The notes beneath the pieces are model-generated. The model was not told where the DNA came from and did no database searches. It was given only the letters and a program-made list of their open reading frames with translations. This document shows positions 43,015-52,655 of a stretch of 64,000 nt of DNA, piece after piece. This stretch comes from Bacteroidales bacterium (GTDB lineage: Bacteria; Bacteroidota; Bacteroidia; Bacteroidales; UBA932), in the NCBI GenBank assembly GCA_017445755.1, contig JAFSSE010000017.1, forward strand, positions 1 through 64,000, read 5' to 3'. Both the position numbers and the translations under genes were made by a program. How positions within the stretch are numbered: the first letter of the stretch is position 1; every line of letters starts with the position of its first letter.

Positions 43015-44151
43015 ATGAGTGAATATCAGGAAATCCAGATGGACAGCGCCGAGGAAGGAATTGACATTCTCGGTCTTGTAAAGGGGCTCCTCAAGGGATG
43101 GAAGACCATAGCGATTGCCGTTGCGGTCTGCACCGTCCTCGGCCTTGTGGCCGCCATCACCATGAAGAGGACTTACACCGTTTCATCCGTTCTCGTGCCG
43201 CAGTCTTCCTCGAGGAGCAATTCTTCGCTCAGCTCCCTTGCCTCCCTGGCGGGGTTCAACATTGGTTCCACCCCCACGGCAGAACTCTCCCCGCTGGTCT
43301 ATCCCCAGATTGTCAGCAGCGTTTCCTTCCGTAAGGAACTGCTCCATGCCCCTCTCCATTATGAGAAGGCCGATACCGCTGTTTCCATCCTTACATACCA
43401 GAAGGAATATGTGAAGCCGACCGTTTTCGGAACGATTCGGAAATACACCATCGGGCTCCCGGGCGTGATTCTCGGGGCGCTGAAGAAGGAAAAGCCGGAG
43501 ATGAAACTGCCCGCCTCCGCGGATGGGGAAGGATATGCCCCGAAACCGGTTGTGCTCACAAAGGACGAGCAGAAACTGATGCCGATGATTTCACAGGCGG
43601 TATCCCTTATGGTCGATAAGAAGGAGGGTTACCTCACCCTTACGGTCAATGGCTCTGAACCGATTCAGACGGCGGAACTTGCCATCAAGGCCCAGACCAT
43701 GCTCCAGGATGAAATCACCCGTTTCCGTACGGAAAAGGCCCAGGATGAGTTGAATTACATCCAGGCCCGTTACAATGAGGTCAAGGCCGAGGCCGAGCAG
43801 TGCCAGTACGCCCTCGCCCGCATGGTGGACCGTTCGCAGAGCATGACCACTTCCCGCGCCCGTATCGAGCAGGAGCGTCTCCAGAACAAGTATGCCGTTG
43901 CCAATTCGATTTACCTCGAGATGGCAAAGCAGCTTGAGAGCGCAAAGATGACGGTGAAAAAGGATACTCCTACCTTTGCCGTAATCCAGCCGGTCGCAGT
44001 TCCTACAAAGCCCAGTAACAGCCGTGCCAAGACCCTGATAATCTGGATGTTCCTTGGCGCAGTTATCGGCTGCGGCATCGTCCTTGTCAAGGAGTACCTC
44101 CCGAAGTTCAAGGAGAAATGGAACGAGGCCGGAGAAGAAGAGGAATCCTAA
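43015..44151 (+). CDS. Wzz-family chain-length determinant protein
   Basis: 378 residues from ATG at 43015 (MSEYQEIQMDSAEEGID). Two membrane spans: residues about 29-51 (TIAIAVAVCTVLGLVAAI) and near 345-365 (LIIWMFLGAVIGCGIVLV), with a periplasmic coiled-coil region (YNEVKAEAEQCQYALARM). It has a proline-rich site before span 2. Co-polymerase with the export protein upstream. Glycosyltransferase genes are absent from the window, so this pair is detached from a capsule cluster. Confidence 0.85.
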   Translation: MSEYQEIQMDSAEEGIDILGLVKGLLKGWKTIAIAVAVCTVLGLVAAITMKRTYTVSSVLVPQSSSRSNSSLSSLASLAGFNIGSTPTAELSPLVYPQIVSSVSFRKELLHAPLHYEKADTAVSILTYQKEYVKPTVFGTIRKYTIGLPGVILGALKKEKPEMKLPASADGEGYAPKPVVLTKDEQKLMPMISQAVSLMVDKKEGYLTLTVNGSEPIQTAELAIKAQTMLQDEITRFRTEKAQDELNYIQARYNEVKAEAEQCQYALARMVDRSQSMTTSRARIEQERLQNKYAVANSIYLEMAKQLESAKMTVKKDTPTFAVIQPVAVPTKPSNSRAKTLIIWMFLGAVIGCGIVLVKEYLPKFKEKWNEAGEEEES

Positions 44152-44161
44152 TCCACATAAT

Positions 44162-45139
44162 ATGAAAAAGACCATCATTCTTACCCTCGCGCTCCTTGCC
44201 CTTGTCGGATGCAGTCAGCGCAGCAGCGGCGACCTCCGCCTTGTGTACTGGAATATCCAGAACGGCATGTGGGACGGTCAGGACGACAATTATGACCGCT
44301 TCGTCAGTTGGGTCAGCGCCCAGAAACCGGACGTCTGCGTCTGGTGCGAAGCACAGCCGATATATAAACCCGGCACAGCCGAGAAGCTCGACAATATCTC
44401 CGAATGGCGGGCCGACTCCCTTCTGCTTTCCTTCTGGAAGGAAACCGCAGCCCGCTATGGCCACAAGTATATTTTCCTTGGAGGCCATCGCGACAATTAT
44501 CCCCAGGTCATAACAGCGAACCGTCCGGTCGAAGGCGTTGACCGGATAATCGGTAACGGAGCAGACTCCGTCGTCTCCCATGGCGCCGGCTGGGCCCGAA
44601 TCGAGGTGGAAGGGCAGAAGGTCAATATCGTGACCCTCCACACCTGGCCCCAGGCCTATTCCATGAACGTTGCGGGCCGTTCCAAAGAGGAAATCCAGGC
44701 CTCAAAGGATGCCCATGAGGGAGACCTCTACAGGGCGCAGGAGATGCAGTATATCTGCGAGCACACCATAAAGACCTCGGCGGAGCCCGAAAACGAGTAC
44801 TGGATGATGATGGGCGATTTCAATTCCCGCTCCCGCGTCGATAACTGGGTATATCGCTACGAGGACGGCGACCCGCGCCTTCTGGTCCATGACTATATCC
44901 TTTCGAACACCCCGTATATCGACATTATCCACGAGCGCTATCCGGATGACTTCCGGACCTCGACCGGAGGCCGCGCCCGCATCGATTACGTTTACTGCAC
45001 GAAGGCCCTCAGCGACAAGGTGGTGTTCGCGGAGATCCATACCGACGACTATACCCGTCCGGTACGTGATGCAAAGAAGATTTCAAACTTCTATCACCCC
45101 TCCGACCACCGTCCTATAATCGTTGATTTCTCCTTCTAA
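44162..45139 (+). CDS. Endonuclease/exonuclease/phosphatase-family lipoprotein
   Basis: 325 residues from ATG at 44162. Lipobox ALVGC (Cys16). EEP fold: VYWNIQNGMWDG, VVSHGAGWARIEVEG, MMMGDFNSRSRVDN, and SDHRPIIVDFSF at the C-terminus, giving the catalytic Asn, Asp and His set. Usual first-motif Glu is in CEAQPIY. Exported; may act on nucleic acid or phosphoesters in the periplasm. Same direction as the Wzz gene, 10 bp apart. Confidence 0.8.
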   Translation: MKKTIILTLALLALVGCSQRSSGDLRLVYWNIQNGMWDGQDDNYDRFVSWVSAQKPDVCVWCEAQPIYKPGTAEKLDNISEWRADSLLLSFWKETAARYGHKYIFLGGHRDNYPQVITANRPVEGVDRIIGNGADSVVSHGAGWARIEVEGQKVNIVTLHTWPQAYSMNVAGRSKEEIQASKDAHEGDLYRAQEMQYICEHTIKTSAEPENEYWMMMGDFNSRSRVDNWVYRYEDGDPRLLVHDYILSNTPYIDIIHERYPDDFRTSTGGRARIDYVYCTKALSDKVVFAEIHTDDYTRPVRDAKKISNFYHPSDHRPIIVDFSF

Positions 45140-45146
45140 AGACAGC

Positions 45147-45177
45147 GAGGGCTGATCCGAAAGGGTCGGCCCTTTTT
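45147..45177 (+). terminator. Intrinsic terminator
   Basis: An 11-bp stem (45148-45158 with 45163-45173, two G-T pairs) closed by a GAAA tetraloop and followed by five T. It ends the EEP-family gene. Confidence 0.8.
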
Positions 45178-45180
45178 CTT

Positions 45181-45487
45181 GCCCCCGGGAGGGAAGGTGT
45201 CCGGGGGCTTGTCCACCCCCGGACGAGTATAGGGGGATGGGGCCCGTTGGATACACGTTCCCGCGAAAGCGGGGACGAAGGAGACAATGGGAGGGGCCGG
45301 AACGGAGCGAAGCGAAGTGGAGTCCCCCGGACACCTTCCCTCCCGGGGGCTTGTCCTTCCCAGGACGAATATAGGGCGGGGCCCGTTGGATACAAGTTCC
45401 CGCGAAAGCAGGGACGAAGGAGACAATGGGAGGGGCCGGAACGGAGCGAAGCGAAGTGGAGTCCCCCGGACACCTTCCCTCCCGGGG
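45181..45487. repeat. Tandem repeat element with 27-bp inverted ends and GNRA hairpin
   Basis: 27 bases at 45181-45207 are the exact reverse complement of 45324-45350; the same end recurs at 45463-45487. Between them lie two copies of a 139-142-bp unit. Each unit carries a 9-bp (first) or 8-bp (second, one mismatch) stem closed by GAAA (45256-45277; 45396-45415) and the string GGAGCGAAGCGAAGTGGAG. It fills the gap between two convergent genes. Confidence 0.8.
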
Positions 45488-45506
45488 ATAACTTGGCCCT
45501 TCGGGA

Positions 45507-47219
45507 TCAGAGAGTCTGTCCGCCGATAAATTCCCTTAGGATTGAGGTCGGCGGAATGGCGGCTATCTCTGACGGGGTAAGGGCGACGATGTATTCCAGG
45601 AATTTCAGAAGCCGGACCGCCTCAGAGTAAGCGGGGGAGTTCGGGTGGATCCTCCTCAGGAGCGGCTCAGCATAGTATTTCAGCAGCGGAAGTTCGTACA
45701 GGAGGGCCGAGTTGAAGAGGACGTCGGCGTTTTCCTGGAAGGGGAAGATGTACTTGTTCTCACCGCGTCGGACCGAGGGCCAGCCGAGGATGGTGTTCTC
45801 CGGGGTATGTCCGCGGTAGTTGTAGTCCCTGACCATCCGGCGGAGCATCCTGTTGTCGGAGGTTGAGATATTGTTGTTCTCATCGAGGTTCAGCGAGGTC
45901 AGGGCGGAGGCGTAAACCCTGAAAATTCGGCTCTGGTCGACGTCCGGGACCATTGCGGGGTCGAGGGCATGGATACCTTCCATTATGAGGATGTCCTCAT
46001 CTTCGAGGGTCATCCGCCGGCCTTCCCACTTCTTTTCACCCGCCTTGAAGTCATAGCGCGGAATCTCGACGGTATCGCCCCTAAGAAGGCCGTTCAGCGT
46101 ATCGCCGAGCAGTTTCAGGTCCATCGCCTCGAGGCACTCGTAATCGTAGTTTCCATCCTCGTCCCTCGGGGTCTCGGTCCTGTTTACGAAGTAGTTGTCG
46201 AGTTCGATGACCTTAGGGTTCATGCCGAGGATCCGGCACTGCTGGGCTATCCTAAGGGAGGAAGAGGTCTTGCCGCTGGAAGAGGGGCCGGCAATGAATA
46301 CTATCCGGATCCGGTCTTTCTCCTCGAAAATCCGGTCTGCCACGGCGGCATATTTCCGCTCCTGGCGCGCTTCGCAGAGGTTTATGAGCTTCACTGCGCC
46401 CCCGCCGAGGAGGGTCTTGTTGAGGGTGCTGACGCCGATGATTCCGGTCGTCCGGCACCATGAGGAATAATCCGCGAGGGTCGCCGCCATCTTGGACTGC
46501 TCCCGGTAGGGGATTACCTTTCTGTAATCGGTGTCGGAAGGGTACTGGAGGCAGAATCCCTTGCCGAAGGGGAGGAGGTTGAATGTCTCGAGGCAGCCGG
46601 TCGAGGGGACGAGGGGGCCGTGGAAGGAATCCACGTCCTCTCCCATGTAGTAAATGCTGCAGAAATACCGCCCGAGGGAGGAATGGAGCTCGGATTTGAA
46701 GGGCTGAAGGTTCTTTTCGAAAATCTTCTCCGCCGTTTCAGCGAGGATCTTCTCCTTCCGGAAGGGGATGTTTTCCTCTACCTTCCGCCTCATTACGGCG
46801 ATGAGAGCCGCGATTTCTTCCTCCGTTATCGGATGGATTGTACTGTGCTCATTCTCCTTGCCGGGGCTGAGGATTTCGCAGTACAGCCCGCTCGGAAGGG
46901 AATGGTCGATTACGAGAATCTTTCCCGGGAGCACCTCCCTGACCGCGCCCTGGAGAAGGAAGCTCAGCGACCGCATGTAACAGCGTTTGCCATCCAGATT
47001 ATTGTATCCGATAAACTCCACATCGTGGGGATAGAACATGTCGTAGGAGAGTTCCTTCAGTTTGTGGTCCACGAAAGCTGCGAGAATCGGATATTCCACC
47101 CCTGTTTTCGGGTCTTTCACGACGCCCCCGATATTCTTTGCGAGGGAGGAAAGGGTCATGCCCGGGGCAATTTCATATTCCCGGCCGTCGTTAAGGCATT
47201 TGATGGTAACGTTATTCAT
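45507..47219 (-). CDS. TGS-domain uridine-kinase-type nucleoside kinase
   Basis: 570 residues. An N-terminal TGS-like part (about 1-65), a ThrRS-type second domain (about 80-230, STIHPITEEEIAALIAVM), and a C-terminal uridine-kinase-like P-loop domain (GPSSSGKTSSSLRIA near residue 308, then ELDNYFVNRTETPRDEDGNYDYE, and MEGIHALDP). The same three-part protein is common in Bacteroidota. It phosphorylates a nucleoside, probably uridine or cytidine. Overlaps uvrA by 8 bp. Confidence 0.85.
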   Translation of the reverse strand: MNNVTIKCLNDGREYEIAPGMTLSSLAKNIGGVVKDPKTGVEYPILAAFVDHKLKELSYDMFYPHDVEFIGYNNLDGKRCYMRSLSFLLQGAVREVLPGKILVIDHSLPSGLYCEILSPGKENEHSTIHPITEEEIAALIAVMRRKVEENIPFRKEKILAETAEKIFEKNLQPFKSELHSSLGRYFCSIYYMGEDVDSFHGPLVPSTGCLETFNLLPFGKGFCLQYPSDTDYRKVIPYREQSKMAATLADYSSWCRTTGIIGVSTLNKTLLGGGAVKLINLCEARQERKYAAVADRIFEEKDRIRIVFIAGPSSSGKTSSSLRIAQQCRILGMNPKVIELDNYFVNRTETPRDEDGNYDYECLEAMDLKLLGDTLNGLLRGDTVEIPRYDFKAGEKKWEGRRMTLEDEDILIMEGIHALDPAMVPDVDQSRIFRVYASALTSLNLDENNNISTSDNRMLRRMVRDYNYRGHTPENTILGWPSVRRGENKYIFPFQENADVLFNSALLYELPLLKYYAEPLLRRIHPNSPAYSEAVRLLKFLEYIVALTPSEIAAIPPTSILREFIGGQTL

Positions 47220-50013
47220 ATTGCTTTAAATTTTCCTTAAGGTAAGGTCCGGTCACCGAGGAAGGGTCTTCGGCGAGTTCTTCCGGAGTTCCGGCGGCGA
47301 CTATGCGTCCCCCGCGTGCGCCCCCTTCAGGGCCCATGTCGAAGAGATAGTCGACTGATTTCAGCACATCGAGGTTATGCTCTATTATTATAACGGTATT
47401 TCCCTGGTCCACAAGGCGTTGGAGGACCCCAAGAAGGACCTTTATATCCTCGGAGTGGAGACCTGTCGTAGGTTCGTCGAGAAGGTAGAGGGTCTTCCCT
47501 GTCGAAGGGCGCGAAAGCTCCGCCGCGAGTTTCATGCGCTGCGACTCCCCGCCGGAGAGGGTCACGGCCGACTGGCCGAGGTGGATGTAGCCGAGTCCGA
47601 CGTCCAGGAGCGCCTTCAGCTTGGCGGCGATTTTCGGGACCGGGCGGAAGAACTCGTATGCCTCGGAAATCGGCATTTCAAGCACGTCGTTGATGCTTTT
47701 TCCCTTATAGTGGACGGATAGTGTATCCTCTTTGTACCGGCGTCCACGGCACTGGTCGCAGGGAACGTTGACCGAGGGAAGGAAGTTCATCTCGATGACC
47801 TTGATGCCCGCTCCCTTGCACTCTTCACACCGTCCGCCGGGGACATTGAAGGAAAAGCGGCCGGCCTTGAAACCTCGGACCTTTGCGTCCTGGGTATTCT
47901 CAAAGAGGAGACGGATGTCGTTGAAAACGCCCGTGAAGGTTGCCGGATTGCTCCTCGGGGTTCGCCCGATAGGGGACTGGTCGATTTCAATCAGCTTATC
48001 TATGTTCCCGACCCCGTCGATGCTCCGGTAGGGGAGCGGCTTCTCCCTGGAACGGTACAGCTTGTTTTTCAGGATCGGCATCAGCGTCTCGTTGATAAGG
48101 GAGGATTTTCCGCTTCCTGAAAGTCCGGCCACGCCGACAAAACAGCCGAGCGGGATATTGATGTCGACGCTCTTGAGGTTGTTTCCGGTGGCTCCGCGTA
48201 GGGAGATGAAGCTGCCGTTACCCTTTCTGCGATGCTCCGGAACGGGGATTTGGCGTATTCCCTTGAGGTAATCCAGGGTCAGGGAGGGCCTTCTGATGCA
48301 ATGCTTCATGGTGTCCTCGTCGGGAGCGGCCCCGCCGAGCAGCCATGAAACCGGGCCGTTAAGGCAGATTTCCCCTCCGAGGGCTCCGGCTCCGGGGCCG
48401 ACGTCCACCAGCCAGTCGGCGCTTAGCATTGTCCCGGTGTCATGTTCGACGACCATTACCGAATTGCCCTCGTCCCGGAGCGCTTTCAGCGAAGCGATGA
48501 GTTTCATATTGTCGCTCTGGTGGAGTCCAATTGAGGGTTCGTCGAGTATGTAGAGCACGTTTACGAGCTTCGATCCTATCTGGGTTGCGAGGCGGATTCG
48601 CTGGGATTCACCTCCGGAGAGGGAGCCGGTCGGCCGGTCGAGGGAGAGGTAGTCCAGCCCGACATCAAGCATGAACTGGACCCGGTCGCGAAGTTCCTTG
48701 AGGATATCCCTTGCGACGTTTTTCTGCCTTTCATTGAAGGAAGAGGGTATCTTGTCAATCCACTCCCGAAGCTCTGTCATCTCCATCGCCGAGACCTCCG
48801 TAATGGTCTTTCCGTCAATCCGGAAGCAGTTCGTCTCGGAGTTCAGGCGTGAGCCGTTACAGACGGGACAGACTATCTTGTCCTCGATATCCTCGGCGAT
48901 TCCGTCGAAGGAGACCATCTCGGAGAGGTTGTTGTCCCCGACCCGGAATAGCTCGTCGGAGCCGAAGACAAGTAGCGAAACCGCCTCGTCCGGAATCGCT
49001 TCAATCGGGTCATAGAGCGAAAAACTGTATTTCCGCGCTATGGAGCGGATTATGTCGAATTTCCGGTTTTCCCGGACCTTCCCGAGGGGAACTATGCCTC
49101 CGTCGGCGATGGATACGCTGCGGTCGGGGATAATCGTGTCCATGTTGATATCCACAATCATCCCGAGTCCCTTGCAGTGGGGACAGTAGCCCTGCGGGGA
49201 GTTGAACGAGAAGGAATGGGGCTGGGGCTCCTGGAGGGAAATGCCGCTCTCCGGATCGACGAGGTGCTTCGAGAAATGCCGCAGCTGCCCGGTTTCAAGG
49301 TCCATGACGGCGACAGAGCCGCGGCCGGTGTTGAGGGCGGTCATGACAGAGTCGCGGATTCTTTTCCCGTCCCCGTCCTCCGGTTTCAGCCGGTCCACGA
49401 CAAGTTCGATAAAATGGACCTTGTAGCGGTCCAGGGCCTCGACTGAGGAGAGGGGAAGGATTTCCCCGTCAATCCGAACCTCGAGGTAACCCCTCCGCCG
49501 GAGCTGGTCGAAGAGCTCGCGGTAATGGCCTTTACGTCCCCTGACGAGCGGGGCGAGGAGATAGCATTTCCTGCCCCTGTAATCCTTCATTATAAGGTCA
49601 ACGATCTGGGCGTCGGTATAGCGGACCATTTCCTTCCCGGTTTCCGGGGAGTAGGCCCTCGAGCCCTTCGCATAGAGGAGCCGGAGGAAGTCGTAGATTT
49701 CAGTGATTGTCCCGACCGTGGACCTGGGGTTGTTGCCGGTTGTCTTCTGTTCGATGGCGATAATCGGGCTGAGGCCTGTAATGTCCTCAACTTCAGGTTT
49801 TTCCAGAATGCCCATGAAGTGTTTTGCATAGGTTGACAGGGTATCTATGTACCGCCGCTGGCCTTCCGCATAAATAGTGTCGAAGGCCAGGGAGGACTTT
49901 CCGCTCCCGGACAGACCCGTAACGACTACGAGTTCGCCTCTCGGGATATCTACGTCAATACCCTTCAGGTTGTTTGCCTTCGCTCCCCGGACCCCTATAT
50001 ACTCTTTCGCCAT
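47212..50013 (-). CDS. uvrA: Excinuclease ABC subunit A
   Basis: 933 residues from ATG at 50013 ([19 protein letters not shown]). Two ABC ATPase halves: [19 protein letters not shown] near residue 30 and [17 protein letters not shown] in the second half; signatures [11 protein letters not shown] and [14 protein letters not shown]; zinc fingers with CPVCNGSR and [20 protein letters not shown]-damage recognition in nucleotide excision repair. Its -7 box lies only 7 bp before the ATG, so the message is probably nearly leaderless. Confidence 0.95.
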   Translation of the reverse strand: MAKEYIGVRGAKANNLKGIDVDIPRGELVVVTGLSGSGKSSLAFDTIYAEGQRRYIDTLSTYAKHFMGILEKPEVEDITGLSPIIAIEQKTTGNNPRSTVGTITEIYDFLRLLYAKGSRAYSPETGKEMVRYTDAQIVDLIMKDYRGRKCYLLAPLVRGRKGHYRELFDQLRRRGYLEVRIDGEILPLSSVEALDRYKVHFIELVVDRLKPEDGDGKRIRDSVMTALNTGRGSVAVMDLETGQLRHFSKHLVDPESGISLQEPQPHSFSFNSPQGYCPHCKGLGMIVDINMDTIIPDRSVSIADGGIVPLGKVRENRKFDIIRSIARKYSFSLYDPIEAIPDEAVSLLVFGSDELFRVGDNNLSEMVSFDGIAEDIEDKIVCPVCNGSRLNSETNCFRIDGKTITEVSAMEMTELREWIDKIPSSFNERQKNVARDILKELRDRVQFMLDVGLDYLSLDRPTGSLSGGESQRIRLATQIGSKLVNVLYILDEPSIGLHQSDNMKLIASLKALRDEGNSVMVVEHDTGTMLSADWLVDVGPGAGALGGEICLNGPVSWLLGGAAPDEDTMKHCIRRPSLTLDYLKGIRQIPVPEHRRKGNGSFISLRGATGNNLKSVDINIPLGCFVGVAGLSGSGKSSLINETLMPILKNKLYRSREKPLPYRSIDGVGNIDKLIEIDQSPIGRTPRSNPATFTGVFNDIRLLFENTQDAKVRGFKAGRFSFNVPGGRCEECKGAGIKVIEMNFLPSVNVPCDQCRGRRYKEDTLSVHYKGKSINDVLEMPISEAYEFFRPVPKIAAKLKALLDVGLGYIHLGQSAVTLSGGESQRMKLAAELSRPSTGKTLYLLDEPTTGLHSEDIKVLLGVLQRLVDQGNTVIIIEHNLDVLKSVDYLFDMGPEGGARGGRIVAAGTPEELAEDPSSVTGPYLKENLKQYE

Positions 50014-50019
50014 AGATTG

Positions 50020-50056
50020 CAAAGATACGAAAATACCCGGGTTTTTACTATCTTTG
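50020..50056. promoter_or_regulatory. Divergent -7 boxes of uvrA and panE
   Basis: TATCTTTG on the minus strand (50027-50020) is for uvrA, and TATCTTTG on the plus strand (50049-50056) is for panE. Neither has an obvious TTTG -33. The uvrA box ends 7 bp before the ATG. Confidence 0.65.
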
Positions 50057-50082
50057 TGTCCTGATACTTAAAAACCTGAATC

Positions 50083-51087
50083 ATGAGAAAAGCAATCTAC
50101 GGCGCCGGTTCCCTCGGGACGATTCTCGGCGCCTATATGACGGCAAAAGGCGAGGACATCGACCTTATAAACAGGAATAAAGCCCACGTGGAAGCCCTTC
50201 GCGAAAACGGGGCGACAATTACCGGAACGGTCAGTTTCAATCAGAAGGTAAAGGTCCTCTTCCCGGAAGAGATGGAGGGGCTCTACGATATTATCTTCCT
50301 TATGACAAAGCAGCAGGCGAACGCCGAGGTGGTGACGCGGCTCAAGGATTTCCTTGCGCCTGACGGAGTCATAGTTACCCTTCAGAACGGCCTTCCGGAG
50401 CCCGGAATTGCCGAAATTGTCGGTGAGGAGAGAGTCCTCGGGTGCACTGTGGCCTGGGGCGCGACGATGACCTCCCCCGGAGTGTCCGAGCTGACCAGTT
50501 CCCCTGACAGCCTGACTTTCTCCCTCGGAGCAATTTCCGAAAAGAAGGTCCCCCACATGGAAGAAGTAAAACGCCTCCTGGAGCTCATGGGCCCGGTTGA
50601 GGTCGTTCCGAATTTCATAGGGACCCGCTGGAGCAAGCTCCTGATTAACGCTTCCTTCTCCGGAATGAGCGCCGTTCTCGGGTGCACCTTCGGAGAGGCC
50701 GCTGCGGACAGGCGTTCCCGCAAGGTCGTCCAGCAGCTTATCAAGGAGTGTATAGACGTCTGCGCCGCCGGAGGAATCCGTATTGAACCGGTTCAGGGTA
50801 AGGACATTGTGAAGCTGCTCGACTACCATGGTCCGGTAAAGAAGGCCATTTCGAATTTCATTATCCCGATAGCCATCCGTAAGCATGCCCGCCTCAAGGC
50901 CAGTATGCTTCAGGACATCGAAAAAGGGAAAAAGACGGAGGTCGATGCAATCAACGGGGCGGTCTGCGCCTTCGGCCGCAAGGTCGGCTGCCCGACTCCC
51001 GCAAACGATACCGTGACGGACATTATCCACCGCATCGAAAAGGGCGAACTGACCCCTTCATACGACAACCTCCGTTTCTTCGAATAA
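50083..51087 (+). CDS. panE: 2-dehydropantoate 2-reductase
   Basis: 334 residues. Rossmann start YGAGSLGTILGAYM (GxGxxG), NADP-type loop RNKAHVE, the conserved LMTKQQANAEVV and TLQNGL, and the C-terminal domain with the catalytic Lys in RWSKLLINASFSG. Makes pantoate for coenzyme A. Alternative: a KPR-family reductase of other substrates, less likely. Followed by the MBL hydrolase with a 1-bp gap. Confidence 0.85.
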   Translation: MRKAIYGAGSLGTILGAYMTAKGEDIDLINRNKAHVEALRENGATITGTVSFNQKVKVLFPEEMEGLYDIIFLMTKQQANAEVVTRLKDFLAPDGVIVTLQNGLPEPGIAEIVGEERVLGCTVAWGATMTSPGVSELTSSPDSLTFSLGAISEKKVPHMEEVKRLLELMGPVEVVPNFIGTRWSKLLINASFSGMSAVLGCTFGEAAADRRSRKVVQQLIKECIDVCAAGGIRIEPVQGKDIVKLLDYHGPVKKAISNFIIPIAIRKHARLKASMLQDIEKGKKTEVDAINGAVCAFGRKVGCPTPANDTVTDIIHRIEKGELTPSYDNLRFFE

Positions 51088-51088
51088 G

Positions 51089-51787
51089 ATGATCCACCTT
51101 AAGAGATTCGTTTTCAACCCTATCTCGACCTGCTGCTACGTGGTCTGGGACGAGGAGAGGACCGGCTGCGCGGTGGTTGATCCCGGCATGTGGCGTCCAG
51201 CTGAGCGGGAGGAGCTCTTCGGCTACCTCGACAGGGAGGGGCTCCGACCGGGAAAAATTCTTCTGACCCACGGCCATTTCGACCATGTTCTCGGCGTCTC
51301 TTCGCTTATGGAAAGATATGGCTCAGAGGTCTTTATGCACCCAAAGGATGCCGCCCGCGTAACCGAATCGAATATCTTTACGACGGCGCTCCAACTCGAC
51401 CCTCTTCCCCCCTTCCATTTTACTGAAATCCACGAAGGGGACCATGTCGCCGTCGGGAATCTGGATTTCGAGGTCATGGAAGTTCCCGGCCATACAGGCG
51501 GGAGCGTCGCGTGGATTGACCGCGAGGACCGAATCCTCTTTTCCGGGGATACCATAATGAAGGACAGCATCGGAAGGACGGACCTTCCGGGAGGGGAGTA
51601 TGACGACCTTATCCGGAGCATAATGGACAAAATCATGGGGCTCGACGGAGAATTTACCCTCCTGCCGGGCCACGGCAGTGAAACAACCGTCGGGTACGAG
51701 GCGGTCCACAATCCCTTCCTCGTCCCCTTCAATGAACCGGACACCCGTTGGTGGGAGCAGGACGGCCTCTCCCTCGACGGCCGGTGA
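51089..51787 (+). CDS. MBL-fold hydrolase, glyoxalase-II-like
   Basis: 232 residues. Metal motif THGHFDHV (HxHxDH) near residue 58, then PGHTGGSVAW and SGDTIMK, and PGHGSETTVGYE near the end. Typical of bacterial YcbL-type hydrolases. Substrate probably a thioester or similar; not assigned. In an operon with panE. Confidence 0.8.
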   Translation: MIHLKRFVFNPISTCCYVVWDEERTGCAVVDPGMWRPAEREELFGYLDREGLRPGKILLTHGHFDHVLGVSSLMERYGSEVFMHPKDAARVTESNIFTTALQLDPLPPFHFTEIHEGDHVAVGNLDFEVMEVPGHTGGSVAWIDREDRILFSGDTIMKDSIGRTDLPGGEYDDLIRSIMDKIMGLDGEFTLLPGHGSETTVGYEAVHNPFLVPFNEPDTRWWEQDGLSLDGR

Positions 51788-51801
51788 TTCAGGACACAGG
51801 G

Positions 51802-51920
51802 AAAAATTACCTACTTCACTTTCATCGCCTGTGCCACCCTCGGCATCATAAGAGGGAGGGGCCCTTTAGGGAGGGGTCGCCCACAGGGCGACGGCAGGGA
51901 AAGTGAAGCAGGTAATTTTT
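51802..51920. repeat. 119-bp element with 22-bp terminal inverted repeats
   Basis: Bases 51802-51823 and 51899-51920 are reverse complements with one mismatch in 22 (AAAAATTACCTACTTCAC at the start). The interior has further short GGGCCC and CGCCC/GGGCG pairings. No transposase. The pattern resembles a MITE-type repeat or a structured intergenic element. No clear target duplication seen. Confidence 0.65.
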
Positions 51921-51973
51921 TCGCTGCCGCTTAAAAACTTACGGCGAAAATGGAGGAAGAAGAAAAAAATTGC

Positions 51974-51981
51974 TACCTTTG
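51974..51981 (+). promoter_or_regulatory. -7 box upstream of the deoxynucleoside kinase pair
   Basis: TACCTTTG matches TAnnTTTG 25 bp before ATG 52006. No TTTG at -33; the site there is TGGA. Confidence 0.6.
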
Positions 51982-52005
51982 GAAATGCTAAACAAAACCT
52001 AAGCG

Positions 52006-52620
52006 ATGCACATCGGCATAGCAGGCAACATAGGTTCAGGTAAAACCACCCTGACCCGTATGCTCTCGGAGCATTACGGGTGGACTCCCAAGTATGAGTC
52101 CGTTACTTATAATCCGTATCTGGAAGACTACTACAAGGATATTCCCCGCTGGTCCTTCAATCTCGAAGTCTATTTTCTCGAGCAGAGGTTCCAGGACGTC
52201 CTCGAAATCGCCAAGTCCGACAAAGTCATAATCCAGGACCGGACCCTCTATGAGGGAGTTTATATTTTTGTCGCGAACAACTATGCCATGGGGAACCTGT
52301 CGGAGCGGGATTTCAAGACCTATATGTCCCTGTTCCACATGCTTACATCGCTCGTGAATCCGCCGGACCTGATGATATACCTCCGCTCTTCGATTCCGCA
52401 CCTCGTTTCCCAGATCCAGAAGCGCGGCCGGGATTATGAGCAGTCCATATCCATAGAATACCTCAAAGGTCTGAACGACCGCTATGAGAAGTTTATCGGA
52501 GAGGATTACAAGGGAAAGGTTCTGACTATTGATGCAGACAACCTTGACTTTGAAAACCGCCCCGAGGACTTCTCCCTTATTACAGATAAAATCGACGCAG
52601 AACTCTACGGACTCTTCTGA
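52006..52620 (+). CDS. Deoxynucleoside kinase (copy 1)
   Basis: 204 residues. P-loop AGNIGSGKTTLTRML at residues 6-20, DRTLYEGVYIF (the DR substrate loop), YLRSSIPHLVSQIQKRGRDYE (lid). Salvage of deoxynucleosides. A paralogue follows after 35 bp, so together they may cover deoxyadenosine/deoxycytidine and deoxyguanosine, as in two-subunit dGK/dAK enzymes; specificity not readable by eye. Confidence 0.85.
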   Translation: MHIGIAGNIGSGKTTLTRMLSEHYGWTPKYESVTYNPYLEDYYKDIPRWSFNLEVYFLEQRFQDVLEIAKSDKVIIQDRTLYEGVYIFVANNYAMGNLSERDFKTYMSLFHMLTSLVNPPDLMIYLRSSIPHLVSQIQKRGRDYEQSISIEYLKGLNDRYEKFIGEDYKGKVLTIDADNLDFENRPEDFSLITDKIDAELYGLF

Positions 52621-52655
52621 CGTCTTAAATATAGTTGAATCAAAACATTTGTCGT

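Noticed and set aside
43015-45139. A capsule biosynthesis cluster.
   Set aside because: Only the export and Wzz genes are present; no glycosyltransferase, flippase or polymerase is nearby.
45083-45630. Several 80-130-codon frames on both strands in the repeat element.
   Set aside because: They translate the tandem repeat in several frames at once; the inverted repeats explain the open frames.
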